NCBI RefSeq assembly: GCF_964019385.1
Contig: NC_088649.1
Span: 12,966,138-13,030,137, forward strand
DNA: 64,000 nucleotides
Source of the DNA: Sycon ciliatum
Lineage: Eukaryota; Porifera; Calcarea; Leucosolenida; Sycettidae
Reading direction: 5' to 3'
Below are positions 1 through 12,473 of this stretch, one piece after another. The notes under the pieces were generated by a model, which saw only the letters and a program-made list of their open reading frames with translations, ran no database searches and was not told where the DNA came from. Both the position numbers and the translations under genes were made by a program. Numbering within the stretch: position 1 is the stretch's first letter; the number at the start of each line of letters is the position of its first letter.

Positions 1-1070
1 TAGATTAGTCGCAAAGTGAAGATTCACGGGTAAAAAGCCCCAAACTTGGAGATAGGGTATTATTCAGCTTTCAGCAGCCGTGGGCGAGTTCTTTAGAGAA
101 ATGTGGGTCTTTTCCTGGGTGCCCTTGTCTATGTCCAGCTACACAACGAGATGAGGATGGTCATTGTCATTTTGTGAGCTGCGAATGGGCAGAAAGGTGA
201 GAAAGTGTCGGATTTTGACCATTTGTGCTCACCTTTCAATTTCAACGTACCTCTCTATAACATGAGCCAGCTGTAATGTCAGTAGTCGCATATGTTTGAT
301 TTTTGGTTTGCTTGTAGGGCGCAGGCACCCACATTCAGTGACCCAGAAAATTTGGCACTGCTGTGAATAGTTTAGTCGCAACGTGAAGACTCACGGGTAA
401 AAAGCCCCAAACTTGGAGATAGGTTATTATTCAGCTTTCAGTACCCGTGGGGGAGTTCTTTAGAGAAATGTGGGTCTTTTTCTGGGTGCCCTTGTCTAAG
501 TCCAGCTACACAACGAGATGAGGATGGTCATTGTCATTTTCTGAGCTGCGAACGGGCAGAAAGGTGAGAAAATGTCGGATTTTGACTATTTGTGCTCACC
601 TTTCAATTTCCACGTACCTCTCTATAACATGAGCCAGCTGTAATGTCAGTAGTCGCATATGTTTGATTTTTGGTTTGCTTGTAGGGCGCAGGCACCCACA
701 TTCAGTGACCCAGAAAATTTGGCACTGCTGTGATTAGTTTAGTCGCAAAGTGAAGATTCACGGGTGAAAAGCCCCAAACTTGGAGATAGGGTATTATTCA
801 GCTTTCAGCAGCCGTGGGCGAGTTCTTTAGAGAAATGTGGGTCTTTTTCTGGGTGGCCTTGTCTATGTCCAGCTACACAACGAGATGAGGATGGTCATTG
901 TCATTTTCTGAGCTGCGAACGGGCAGAAAGATGAGAAAATGTCGGATTTTGACCATTTGTGCTCACCTTTCAATTTCAACGTACCTCTCTATAACATGAC
1001 CCAACTGTAATGTCAGTTGTCACATATGTTTGATTTTTAGTTTGCTTGTAGGGCGCAGGCACCCACATTA
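1..1070 (+). repeat. Truncated relative of the 8-mer unit
   Basis: Markers TCTTTTCCTGGG (about 109), CAGTACCCGTGGGGG (about 440), CTAAGTCC (about 495) and ACATTAAGTG (about 1066) match 22189-23257 at a constant offset of 22187. After that point the offset shifts by about one monomer (1573 against about 24130) and then about two (TTATCATTCAG at 2258 against 25180), showing successive monomer gain or loss. Confidence 0.85.
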
Positions 1071-2799
1071 AGTGACCCAGAAAATTTGGCACTGCTGTGA
1101 ATAGTTTAGTCGCAAAGTGAAGATTCACGGGTAAAAAGCCCCAAACTTGGAGATAGGTTATTATTGAGCTTTCAGCAGCCGTGGGCGAGTTCTTTAGAGA
1201 AATGTGGGTCTTTTTCTGGGGGCCCTTGTCTATGTCCAGCTACACAACGAGATGAGGATGGTCATTGTCATTTTCTGAGCTGCGAACGGGCAGAAAGGTG
1301 AGAAAATGTCGGATTTTGACCATTTGTGCTCACCTTTCAATTTCAACGTACCTCTCTATAACATGAGCCAGCTGTAATGTCAGTAGTCGCATTTGTTTGA
1401 TTTTTGGTTTGCTTGTAGGGCGCAGGCACCCACATTCAGTGAGCCAGAAAATTTGGCACTGCTGTGAATAGTTTAGTCGCAAAGTGAAGATTCACGGGTA
1501 AAAAGCCCCAAACTTGGAGATAGGTTATTATTCAGCTTTCAGCAGCCGTGGGCGAGTTCTTTAGAGAAATGTGGGTATTTTTCTGAGCCCCTTGTCTATG
1601 TCCAGCTACACAACGAGATGAGGATGGTCATTGTCATTTTGTGAGCTGCGAACGGGCAGAAAGGTGAGAAAATGTCGGATTTTGACCATTTGTGCTCACC
1701 TTTCAATTTCAACGGACCTCTCTATAACATGACCCAGCTGTAATGTCAGTAGTCGCATTTGTTTGATTTTTGGTTTGCTTGTAGGGCGCAGGCACCCACA
1801 TTAAGTGACCCAGAAAATTTGGCACTGCTGTGAATAGTTTAGTCGCAAAGTGAAGATTCACGGGTAAAAAGCCCCAAACTTGGAGATAGGTTATTATTCA
1901 GCTTTCAGCAGCCGTGGGCGAGTTCTTTAGAGAAATGTGGGTCTTTTTCTGGGTGCCCTTGTCTATGTCCAGCTACACAACGAGATGAGGAAGGTCATTG
2001 TCATTTTCTGAGCTGCGAACGGGCAGAAAGGTGAGAAAATGTCGGATTTTGACCATTTGTGCTCACCTTTCAATTTCAACGTACCTCTCTATAACATGAC
2101 CCAACTGTAATGTCAGTTGTCGCATATGTTTGATTTTTAGTTTGCTTGTAGGGCGCAGGCACCCACATTCAGTGACCCAGAAAATTTGGCACTGCTGTGA
2201 ATAGTTTAGTCGCAAAGTGAAGATTCACGGGTAAAAAGCCCCAAACTTGGAGATAGGTTATCATTCAGCTTTCAGCAGCCGTGGGCGAGTTCTTTAGAGA
2301 AATGTGGGTCTTTTTCTGGGTGCCCTTGTCTATGTCCAGCTACACAACGAGATGAGGATGGTCATTGTCATTTTCTGAGCTGCGAACGGGCAGAAAGGTG
2401 AGAAAATGTCGGATTTTGACCATTTGTGCTCACGTTTCAATTTCCACGTACCTCTCTATAACATGAGCCAGCTGTAATGTCAGTAGTCGCATTTGTTTGA
2501 TTTTTGGTTTGCTTGTAGGGCGCAGGCACCCACATTCAGTGACCCAGAAAATTTGGCACTGCTGTGAATAGTTTAGTCGCAAAGTGAAGATTCACGGGTA
2601 AAAAGCCCCAAACTTGGAGATAGGTTATTATTCAGCTTTCAGCAGCCGTGGGCGAGTTCTTTAGAGAAATGTGGGTCTTTTTCTGAGCCCCTTGTCTATG
2701 TCCAGCTACACAACGAGATGAGGATGGTCATTGTCATTTTGTGAGCTGCGAACGGGCAGAAAGGTGAGAAAATGTCGGATTTTGACCATTTGTGCTCAC

Positions 2800-4900
2800 C
2801 TTTCAATTTCAACGGACCTCTCTATAACATGACCCAGCTGTAATGTCAGTAGTCGCATTTGTTTGATTTTTGGTTTGCTTGTAGGGCGCAGGCACCCACA
2901 TTCAGTGAGCCAGAAAATTTGGCACTGCTGTGAATAGTTTAGTCGCAAAGTGAAGATTCACGGGTAAAAAGCCCCAAACTTGGAGATAGGTTATTATTCA
3001 GCTTTCAGCAGCCGTGGGCGAGTTCTTTAGAGAAATGTGGGTCTTTTTCTGGGTGCCCTTGTCTATGTCCAGCTACACAACGAGATGAGGATGGTCATTG
3101 TCATTTTCTGAGCTGCGAACGGACAGAAAGATGAGAAAATGTCGGATTTTGACCATTTGTGCTCACCTTTCAATTTCAACGTACCTCTCTATAACATGAC
3201 CCAACTGTAATGTCAGTTGTCGCATATGTTTGAGTTTTGGTCTGCTTGTAGGGCGCAGGCACCCACATTCAGTGAGCCAGAAAATTTGGCACTGCTGTGA
3301 ATAGTTTAGTCGCAAAGTGAAGATTCACGGGTAAAAAGCCCCAAACTTGGAGATAGGTTATTATTCAGCTTTCAGCAGCCGTGGGTGAGTTCTTTAGAGA
3401 AATGTGGGTCTTTTTCTGAGCCCCTTGTCCATGTCCAGCTACACAACGAGATGAGGATGGTCATCGTCATTTTGTGAGCTGCGAACGGGCAGAAAGGTGA
3501 GAAAATGTCGGATTTTGACCAATTGTGCTCACCTTTCAATTTCAACGTACCTCTCTATAACATGACCCAGCTGTAATGTCAGTAGTCGCATATGTTTGAT
3601 TTTTGGTTTGCTTGTAGGGCGCAGGCACCCACATTCAGTGAGCCAGAAAATTTGGCACTGCTGTGAATAGTTTAGTCGCAAAGTGAAGATTCACGGGTAA
3701 AAAGCCCCAAACTTGGAGATAGGTTATTATTCAGCTTTCAGCAGCCGTGGGCGAGCTCTTTAGAGAAATGTGGGTCTTTTTCTGGGTGCCCTTGTCTATG
3801 TCCAGCTACACAACGAGATGAGGATGGTCTTTGTCATTTTCTGAGCTGCGAACGGGCAGAAAGGTGAGAAAATGTCGGATTTTGACCATTTGTGCTCACC
3901 TTTCAATTTCAACGTACCTCTCTATAACATGAGCCAGCTGTATTGTCAGTAGTCGCATATGTTTGATTTTTGGTTTGCTTGTAGGGCGCAGGCACCCACA
4001 TTCAGTGACCCAGAAAATTTGGCACTGCTGTGAATAGTTTAGTCGCAAAGTGAAGATTCACGGGTAAAAAGCCCCAAACTTGGAGATAGGTTATTATTCA
4101 GCTTTCAGCAGCCGTGGACGAGTTCTTTAGAGAAATGTGGGTCTTTTTCTGGGTGCCCTTGTCTATGTCCAGCTACACAACGAGATGAGGATGGTCATTG
4201 TCATTTTCTGAGCTGCGAACGGGCAGAAAGGTGAGAAAATGTCGGATTTTGACCATTTGTGCTCACCTTTCAATTTCAACGTACCTCTCTATAACATGAC
4301 CCAGCTGTAATGTCAGTAGTCGCATATGTTTGATTTTTGGTTTGCTTGTAGGGCGCAGGCACCCACATTCAGTAAGCCAGAAAATTTGGCAATGCTGTGA
4401 ATAGTTTAGTCGCAAAGTGAAGATTCACGGGTAAAAAGCCCCAAACTTGGAGATAGGTTATTATCCAGCTTTCAGCAGCCGTGGGCGAGTTCTTTAGAGA
4501 AATGTGGGTCTTTTTCTGGGTGCCCTTGTCTATGTCCAGCTACACAACGAGATGAGGATGGTCATTGTCATTTTCTGAGCTGCGAACGGGCAGAAAGGTG
4601 AGAAAATGTCGGATTTTGACCATTTGTGCTCACCTTTCAATTTCAACGTACCTCTCTATAACATGAGCCAGCTGTAATGTCAGTAGTCGCATATTTTTGA
4701 TTTTTGGTTTGCTTGTAGGGCGCAGACACCCACATTCAGTGACCCAGAAAATTTGGCACTGCTGTGAATAGTTTAGTCGCAAAGTGAAGATTCACGGGTA
4801 AAAAGCCCCAAACTTGGAGATAGGTTATTATTCAGCTTTCAGCAGCCGTGGGCGAGTTCTTTAGAGAAATGTGGGTCTTTTTCTGGGTGCCCTTGTCTAT
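2800..4900 (+). repeat. Long-range duplicate of 26.8-28.9 kb
   Basis: Ordered private variants match at a constant offset of 24023: GAGTTTTGGTCTGC (3232/27255), CATCGTCATTTTGTG (3463/27486), GGTCTTTGTC (3827/27850), GTATTGTCAG (3941/27964), GTGGACGAG (4113/28137), TTATTATCCAG (4459/28483) and CGCAGACACCC (4723/28746). Boundaries are approximate and set where shared variants stop. Confidence 0.88.
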
Positions 4901-6970
4901 GTCCAGCTACACAACGAGATGAGGATGGGCATTGTCATTTTCTGAGCTGCGAACGGGCAGAAAGGTGAGAAAATGTCGGATTTTGACCATTTGTGCTCAC
5001 CTTTCAATTTCAACGTACCTCTCTATAACATGAGCCAGCTGTAATGTCAGTAGTCGCATATGTTTGATTTTTGGTTTGCTTGTAGGGCGCAGGCACCCAC
5101 ATTCAGTGACCCAGAAAATTTGGCGCTGCTGTGAATAGTTTAGTCGCAAAGTGAAGATTCACGGGTAAAAAGCCCCAAACTTGGAGATAGGTTATTATTC
5201 AGCTTTCAGCAGCCGTGGGCGAGCTCTTTAGAGAAATGTGGGTCTTTTTCTGGGTGCCCTTGTCTATGTCCAGCTACACAACGAGATTAGGATGGTCATT
5301 GTCATTTTGTGAGCTGCGAACGGGCAGAAAGGTGAGAAAATGTCGGATTTTGACCATTTGTGCTCACCTTTCAATTTCAACGTACCTCTCTATAACATGA
5401 CCCAGCTGTAATGTCAGTAGTCGCATTTGTTTGATTTTTGGTTTGCTTGTAGGGCGCAGGCACCCACATTCAGTGACCCAGAAAATTTGGCACTGCTGTG
5501 AATAGTTTAGTCGCAAAGTGAAGATTCACGGGTAAAAAGCCCCAAACTTGGAGATAGGTTATTATTCAGCTTTCAGCAGCCGTGGGCGAGTTCTTTAGAG
5601 AAATGTGGGTCTTTTTCTGGGTGCCCTTGTCTATGTACAGCTACACAACGAGATGAGGATGGTCATTGTCATTTTCTGAGCTGCGAACGGGCAGAAAGGT
5701 GAGAAAATGTCGGATTTTGACCATTTGTGGTCACCTTTCAATTTCAACGTACCTCTCTATAACATGACCCAGCTGTAATGTCAGTAGTCGCATATGTTTG
5801 ATTTTTGGTCTGCTTGTAGGGCGCAGGCACCCACATTCAGTGAGCCAGAAAATTTGGCACTGCTGTGAATAGTTTAGTCGGAAAGTGAAGATTCACGGGT
5901 AAAAAGCCCCAAACTTGGAGATAGGTTATTATTCAGCTTTCAGCAGCCGTGGGCGAGTTCTTTAGAGAAATGTGGGTCTTTTTCTGGGTGCCCTTGTCTA
6001 TGTCCAGCTACACAACGAGATGAGGATGGTCATTGTCATTTTCTGAGCTGTGAACGGGCAGAAAGATGAGAAAATGTCGGATTTTGACCATTTGTGCTCA
6101 CCTTTCAATTTCAACGTACCTATCGATAACATGACCCAGCTGTAATGTCAGTAGTCACATTTGTTTGATTTTTGGTTTGCTTGTAGGGCGCAGGCACCCA
6201 CATTCAGTGACCCATAAAATTTGGCACTGCTGTGAATAGTTTAGTCGCAAAGTGAAGATTCACGGGTAAAAAGCCCCAAACTTGGAGATAGGTTATTATT
6301 CAGCTTTCAGCAGCCGTGGGCGAGTTCTTTAGAGAAATGTGGGTCTTTTTCTGGGTGCCCTTGTCTATGTCCAGCTACACAACGAGATGAGGATGGTCAT
6401 TGTCATTTTCTGAGCTGCGAACGGGCAGAAAGGTGAGAAAATGTCGGATTTTGACCATTTGTGCTCACCTTTCAATTTCAACGTACCTCTCGATAACATG
6501 ACCCAGCTGTAATGTCAGTAGTCACATTTGTTTGATTTTTGGTTTGCTTGTAGGGCGCAGGCACCCACATTCAGTGACCCAGAAAATTTGGCACTGCTGT
6601 GAATAGTTTAGTCGCAAAGTGAAGATTCACGGGTAAAAAGCCCCAAACTTGGAGATAGGTTATTATTCAGCTTTCAGCAGCCGTGGGCGAGTTCTTTAGA
6701 GAAATGTGGGTCTTTTTCTGGGTGCCCTTGTCTATGTCCAGCTGCACAACGAGATGAGGATGGTCATTGTCATTTTCTGAGCTGCGAACGGGCAGAAAGG
6801 TGAGAAAATGTCGGATTTTGACCATTTGTGCTCACCTTTCAATTTCAACGTACCTCTCTATAACATGACCCAGCTGTAATGTCAGTAGTCGCATATGTTT
6901 GATTTTTGGTTTGCTTGTAGGGCGCAGGCACCCACATTCAGTGACCCAGAAAATTTGGCACTGCTGTGAA

Positions 6971-8804
6971 TAGTTTAGTCGCAAAGTGAAGATTCACGGG
7001 TAAAAACCCCCAAACTTGGAGATAGGTTATTATTCAGTTTTCAGCAGCCGTGGGCGAGTTCTTTAGAGAAATGTGGGTCTTTTTCTGGGTGCCCTTGTCT
7101 ATGTCCAGCTACACAACGAGATGAGGATGGTCATTGTCATTTTCTGAGCTGCGAACGGGCAGAAAGGTGAGAAAATGTCGGATTTTGACCATTTGTGGCC
7201 ACCTTTCAATTTCCACGTACCTCTCTATAACATGAGCCAGCTGTAATGTCAGTAGTCGCATATGTTTGATTTTTGGTTTGCTTGTAGGGCGCAGGCACCC
7301 ACATTCAGTGACCCAGAAAATTTGGCACTGCTGTGAATAGTTTAGTCGCAAAGTGAAGATTCACGGGTAAAAAGCCCCAAACTTGGAGATAGGTTATTAT
7401 TGAGCTTTCAGCAGCCGTGGGCGAGTTCTTTAGAGAAATGTGGGTCTTTTTCTGGGTGCCCTTGTCTATGTCCAGCTACACAACGAGATGAGGATGGTCA
7501 TTGTCATTTTCTGAGCTGCGAACGGGCAGAAAGGTGAGAAAATGTCGGATTTTGACCATTTGTGCTCACCTTTCAATTTCAACGTACCTCTCTATAACAT
7601 GAGCCAGCTGTAATGTCAGTAGTCGCATATGTTTGATTTTTGGTTTACTTGTAGGGCGCAGGCACCCACATTTAGTGACCCAAAAAATTTGGCACTGCTG
7701 TGAAAAGTTTAGTCGCAAAGTGAAGATTCACGGGTAAAAAGCCCCAAACTTGGAGATGGGTTATTATTCAGCTTTCAGCAGCCGTGGGCGAGTTCTTTAG
7801 AGAAATGTGGGTCTTTTTCTGGGTGCCCTTGTCTATGTCCAGCTACACAATGAGATGAGGATGGTCATTGTCATTTTCTGAGCTGCGAACGGGCAGAAAG
7901 GTGAGAAAATGTCGGATTTTGACCATTTGTGGTCACCTTTCAATTTCCACGTACCTCTCTATAACATGAGCCAGCTGTAATGTCAGTAGTCGCATATGTT
8001 TGATTTTTGGTTTGCTTGTAGGGCGCAGGCACCCACATTCAGTGACCCAGAAAATTTGGCACTGCTGTGAATAGTTTAGTCGCAAAGTGAAGATTCACGG
8101 GTAAAAAGCCCCAAACTTGGAGATAGGTTATTATTCAGCTTTCAGCAGCCGTGGGCGAGCTCTTTAGAGAAATGTGGGTCTTTTTCTGGGTGCCCTTGTC
8201 TATGTCCAGCTACACAACGAGATGAGCATGGTCATTGTCATTTTCTGAGCTGCGAACGGGCGGAAAGGTGAGAAAATGTCGGATTTTGACCATTTGTGCT
8301 CACCTTTCAATTTCAACGTACCTCTCTATAACATGACCCAGCTGTAATGTCAGTAGTCGCATTTGTTTGATTTTTGGTTTGCTTGTAGGAACAGGCACCC
8401 ACATTCAGTGACCCAGAAAATTTGGCACTGCTGTGAATAGTTTAGTCGCAAAGTGAAGATTCACGGGTAAAAAGCCCCAAACTTGGAGATAGGGTATTAT
8501 TCAGCTTTCAGCAGCCGTGGGCGAGTTCTTTAGAGAAATGTGGGTCTTTTTCTGGGTGCCCTTGTCTATGTCCAGCTACACAACGAGATGAGGATGGTCA
8601 TTGTCATTTTCTGAGCTGCGAACGGGCAGAAAGGTGAGAAAATGTCGGATTTTGACCATTTGTGCTCACCTTTCAATTTCAACGTACCTCTCTATAACAT
8701 GACCCAGCTGTAATGTCAGTAGTCGCATATGTTTGATTTTTGGTTTGCTTGTAGGGCGCAGGCACCCACATTCAGTGACCCAGAAAATTTGGCACTGCTG
8801 TGAA
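6971..8804 (+). repeat. 5-monomer higher-order repeat, copy 1 (1834 bp)
   Basis: Five monomers form a composite unit repeated in tandem at 8805. Shared private variants in order are CAGTTTTCAG with TGGCCACC, then TTTACTTGTAGG with CCCAAAAAATTT and TGAAAAGTTT, then ACACAATGAG, then GAGCTCTTT with GAGCATGG and GGGCGGAAAG, then TTGTAGGAACAGG. The last variant replaces GGCGCAGG and removes one base, which explains 1834 rather than 1835. The two copies differ at only a few sites, for example AAACCCCC against AAGCCCC near 7006. Confidence 0.93.
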
Positions 8805-10638
8805 TAGTTTAGTCGCAAAGTGAAGATTCACGGGTAAAAAGCCCCAAACTTGGAGATAGGTTATTATTCAGTTTTCAGCAGCCGTGGGCGAGTTCTTTAG
8901 AGAAATGTGGGTCTTTTTCTGGGTGCCCTTGTCTATGTCCAGCTACACAACGAGATGAGGATGGTCATTGTCATTTTCTGAGCTGCGAACGGGCAGAAAG
9001 GTGAGAAAATGTCGGATTTTGACCATTTGTGGCCACCTTTCAATTTCCACGTACCTCTCTATAACATGAGCCAGCTGTAATGTCAGTAGTCGCATATGTT
9101 TGATTTTTGGTTTGCTTGTAGGGCGCAGGCACCCACATTCAGTGACCCAGAAAATTTGGCACTGCTGTGAATAGTTTAGTCGCAAAGTGAAGATTCACGG
9201 GTAAAAAGCCCCAAACTTGGAGATAGGTTATTATTGAGCTTTCAGCAGCCGTGGGCGAGTTCTTTAGAGAAATGTGGGTCTTTTTCTGGGTGCCCTTGTC
9301 TATGTCCAGCTACACAACGAGATGAGGATGGTCATTGTCATTTTCTGAGCTGCGAACGGGCAGAAAGGTGAGAAAATGTCGGATTTTGACCATTTGTGCT
9401 CACCTTTCAATTTCAACGTACCTCTCTATAACATGAGCCAGCTGTAATGTCAGTAGTCGCATATGTTTGATTTTTGGTTTACTTGTAGGGCGCAGGCACC
9501 CACATTTAGTGACCCAAAAAATTTGGCACTGCTGTGAAAAGTTTAGTCGCAAAGTGAAGATTCACGGGTAAAAAGCCCCAAACTTGGAGATGGGTTATTA
9601 TTCAGCTTTCAGCAGCCGTGGGCGAGTTCTTTAGAGAAATGTGGGTCTTTTTCTGGGTGCCCTTGTCTATGTCCAGCTACACAATGAGATGAGGATGGTC
9701 ATTGTCATTTTCTGAGCTGCGAACGGGCAGAAAGGTGAGAAAATGTCGGATTTTGACCATTTGTGGTCACCTTTCAATTTCCACGTACCTCTCTATAACA
9801 TGAGCCAGCTGTAATGTCAGTAGTCGCATATGTTTGATTTTTGGTTTGCTTGTAGGGCGCAGGCACCCACATTCAGTGACCCAGAAAATTTGGCACTGCT
9901 GTGAATAGTTTAGTCGCAAAGTGAAGATTCACGGGTAAAAAGCCCCAAACTTGGAGATAGGTTATTATTCAGCTTTCAGCAGCCGTGGGCGAGCTCTTTA
10001 GAGAAATGTGGGTCTTTTTCTGGGTGCCCTTGTCTATGTCCAGCTACACAACGAGATGAGCATGGTCATTGTCATTTTCTGAGCTGCGAACGGGCGGAAA
10101 GGTGAGAAAATGTCGGATTTTTACCATTTGTGCTCACCTTTCAATTTCAACGTACCTCTCTATAACATGACCCAGCTGTAATGTCAGTAGTCGCATTTGT
10201 TTGATTTTTGGTTTGCTTGTAGGAACAGGCACCCACATTCAGTGACCCAGAAAATTTGGCACTGCTGTGAATAGTTTAGTCGCAAAGTGAAGATTCACGG
10301 GTAAAAAGCCCCAAACTTGGAGATAGGGTATTATTCAGCTTTCAGCAGCCGTGGGCGAGTTCTTTAGAGAAATGTGGGTCTTTTTCTGGGTGCCCTTGTC
10401 TATGTCCAGCTACACAACGAGATGAGGATGGTCATTGTCATTTTCTGAGCTGCGAACGGGCAGAAAGGTGAGAAAATGTCGGATTTTGACCATTTGTGCT
10501 CACCTTTCAATTTCAACGTACCTCTCTATAACATGACCCAGCTGTAATGTCAGTAGTCGCATATGTTTGATTTTTGGTTTGCTTGTAGGGCGCAGGCACC
10601 CACATTTAGTGACCCAGAAAATTTGGCACTGCTGTGAA
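8805..10638 (+). repeat. 5-monomer higher-order repeat, copy 2 (1834 bp)
   Basis: Tandem copy of 6971-8804 with the same ordered variant monomers at an offset of 1834. The 80-codon minus-strand frames at 7109-7351 and 8943-9185 are identical, showing how recent the copying is. Small differences exist, such as TTTTTACC for TTTTGACC near 10120 and CATTTAG for CATTCAG near 10606. Confidence 0.93.
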
Positions 10639-12107
10639 TAGTTTAGTCGCAAAGTGAAGATTCACGGGTAAAAAGCCCCAAACTTGGTTATAGGGTATTA
10701 TTCAGCTTTCAGCAGCCGTGGGCGAGTTCTTTAGAGAAATGTGGGTCTTTTTCTGGGTGCCCTTGTCTATGTCCAGCTACACAACGAGATGTGGATGGTC
10801 ATTGTCATTTTCTGAGCTGCGAACGGGCAGAAAGGTGAGAAAATGTCGGATTTTGACCATTTGTGCTCACCTTTCAATTTCAACGTACCTCTCTATAACA
10901 TGAGCCAGCTGTAATGTCAGTAGTCGCATATGTTTGTTTTTTGGTTTGCTTGTAGGGCGCAGGCACCCACATTCAGTGAGCCAGAAAATTTGGCACTGCT
11001 GTGAATAGTTTAGTCGCAAAGTGAAGATTCACGGGTAAAAAGCCCCAAACTTGGAGATAGGTTATTATTCAGCTTTCAGCAGCCGTGGGCGAGTTCTTTA
11101 GAGAAATGTGGGTCTTTTTCTGGGTGCCCTTGTCTATGTCCAGCTACACAACGAGATGCGGATGGGCATTGTCATTTTCTGAGCTGCGAACGGGCAGAAA
11201 GGTGAGAAAATGTCGGATTTTGACCATTTGTGCTCACCTTTCAATTTCAACGTACCTCTCTATAACATGAGCCAGCTGTAATGTCAGTAGTCGCATATGT
11301 TTGATTTTTGGTTTGCTTGTAGGGCGCAGGCACCCACATTCAGTGACCCAGAAATTTTGGCACTGCTGTGAATAGTTTAGTTGCAAAGTGAAGATTCACG
11401 GGTAAAAAGCCCCAAACTTGGAGATAGGTTATTATTCAGCTTTCAGCAGCCATGGGCGAGTTCTTTAGAGAAATGTGGGTCTTTTTCTGGGTGCCCTTGT
11501 CTATGTCCAGCTGCACAACGAGATGAGGATGGTCATTGTCATTTTCTGAGCTGCGAACGGGCAGAAAGGTGAGAAAATGTCGGATTTTGACCATTTGTGC
11601 TCACCTTTCAATTTCAACGTACCTCTCTATAACATGAGCCAGCTGTAATGTCAGTAGTCGCATATGTTTGATTTTTGGTTTGCTTGTAGGGCGCAGGCAC
11701 CCACATTTAGTGACCCAGAAAATTTGGCACTGCTGTGAATAGTTTAGTCGCAAAGTGAAGATTCACGGGTAAAAAGCCCCAAACTTGGTTATAGGGTATT
11801 ATTCAGCTTTCAGCAGCCGTGGGCGAGTTCTTTAGAGAAATGTGGGTCTTTTTCTGGGTGCCCTTGTCTATGTCCAGCTACACAACGAGATGTGGATGGT
11901 CATTGTCATTTTCTGAGCTGCGAACGGGCAGAAAGGTGAGAAAATGTCGGATTTTGACCATTTGTGCTCACCTTTCAATTTCAACGTACCTCTCTATAAC
12001 ATGAGCCAGCTGTAATGTCAGTAGTCGCATATGTTTGTTTTTTGGTTTGCTTGTAGGGCGCAGGCACCCACATTCAGTGAGCCAGAAAATTTGGCACTGC
12101 TGTGAAT
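10639..12107 (+). repeat. Monomer duplicated at three-monomer spacing
   Basis: The monomer at 10639-11005 recurs at 11740-12106 (offset 1101, three monomers). Both carry CTTGGTTATAGGG, GAGATGTGGATGG and TTTGTTTTTTGG, and both are preceded by CATTTAGTGACCCAG. The monomers between them (11006-11739) do not repeat in the same order afterwards, so this is a short three-monomer duplication that later diverged or was trimmed. Confidence 0.8.
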
Positions 12108-12473
12108 AGTTTAGTCGCAAAGTGAAGATTCACGGGTAAAAAGCCCCAAACTTGGAGATAGGTTATTATTCAGCTTTCAGCAGCCATGGGCGAGTTCTTT
12201 AGAGAAATGTGGGTCTTTTTCCGGGTGGCCTTGTCTATGTCCAGCTACACAACGAGATGAGGATGGTCATTGTCATTTTCTGAGCTGCGAACGGGCAGAA
12301 AGGTGAGAAAATGTCAGATTTTGACCATTTGTGCTTACCTTTCAATTTCAACGTACCTCTCTATAACATGAGCCAGCTGTAATGTCAGTAGTCGCATATG
12401 TTTGATTTTTGGTTTGCTTGTAGGGCGCAGGCACCCACATTCAGTGACCCAGAAAATTTGGCACTGCTGTGAA

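Noticed and set aside
7109..9185. Identical 80-codon minus-strand frames
   Set aside because: Identity reflects the 1834-bp composite duplication, not selection on protein; most monomers break this frame.
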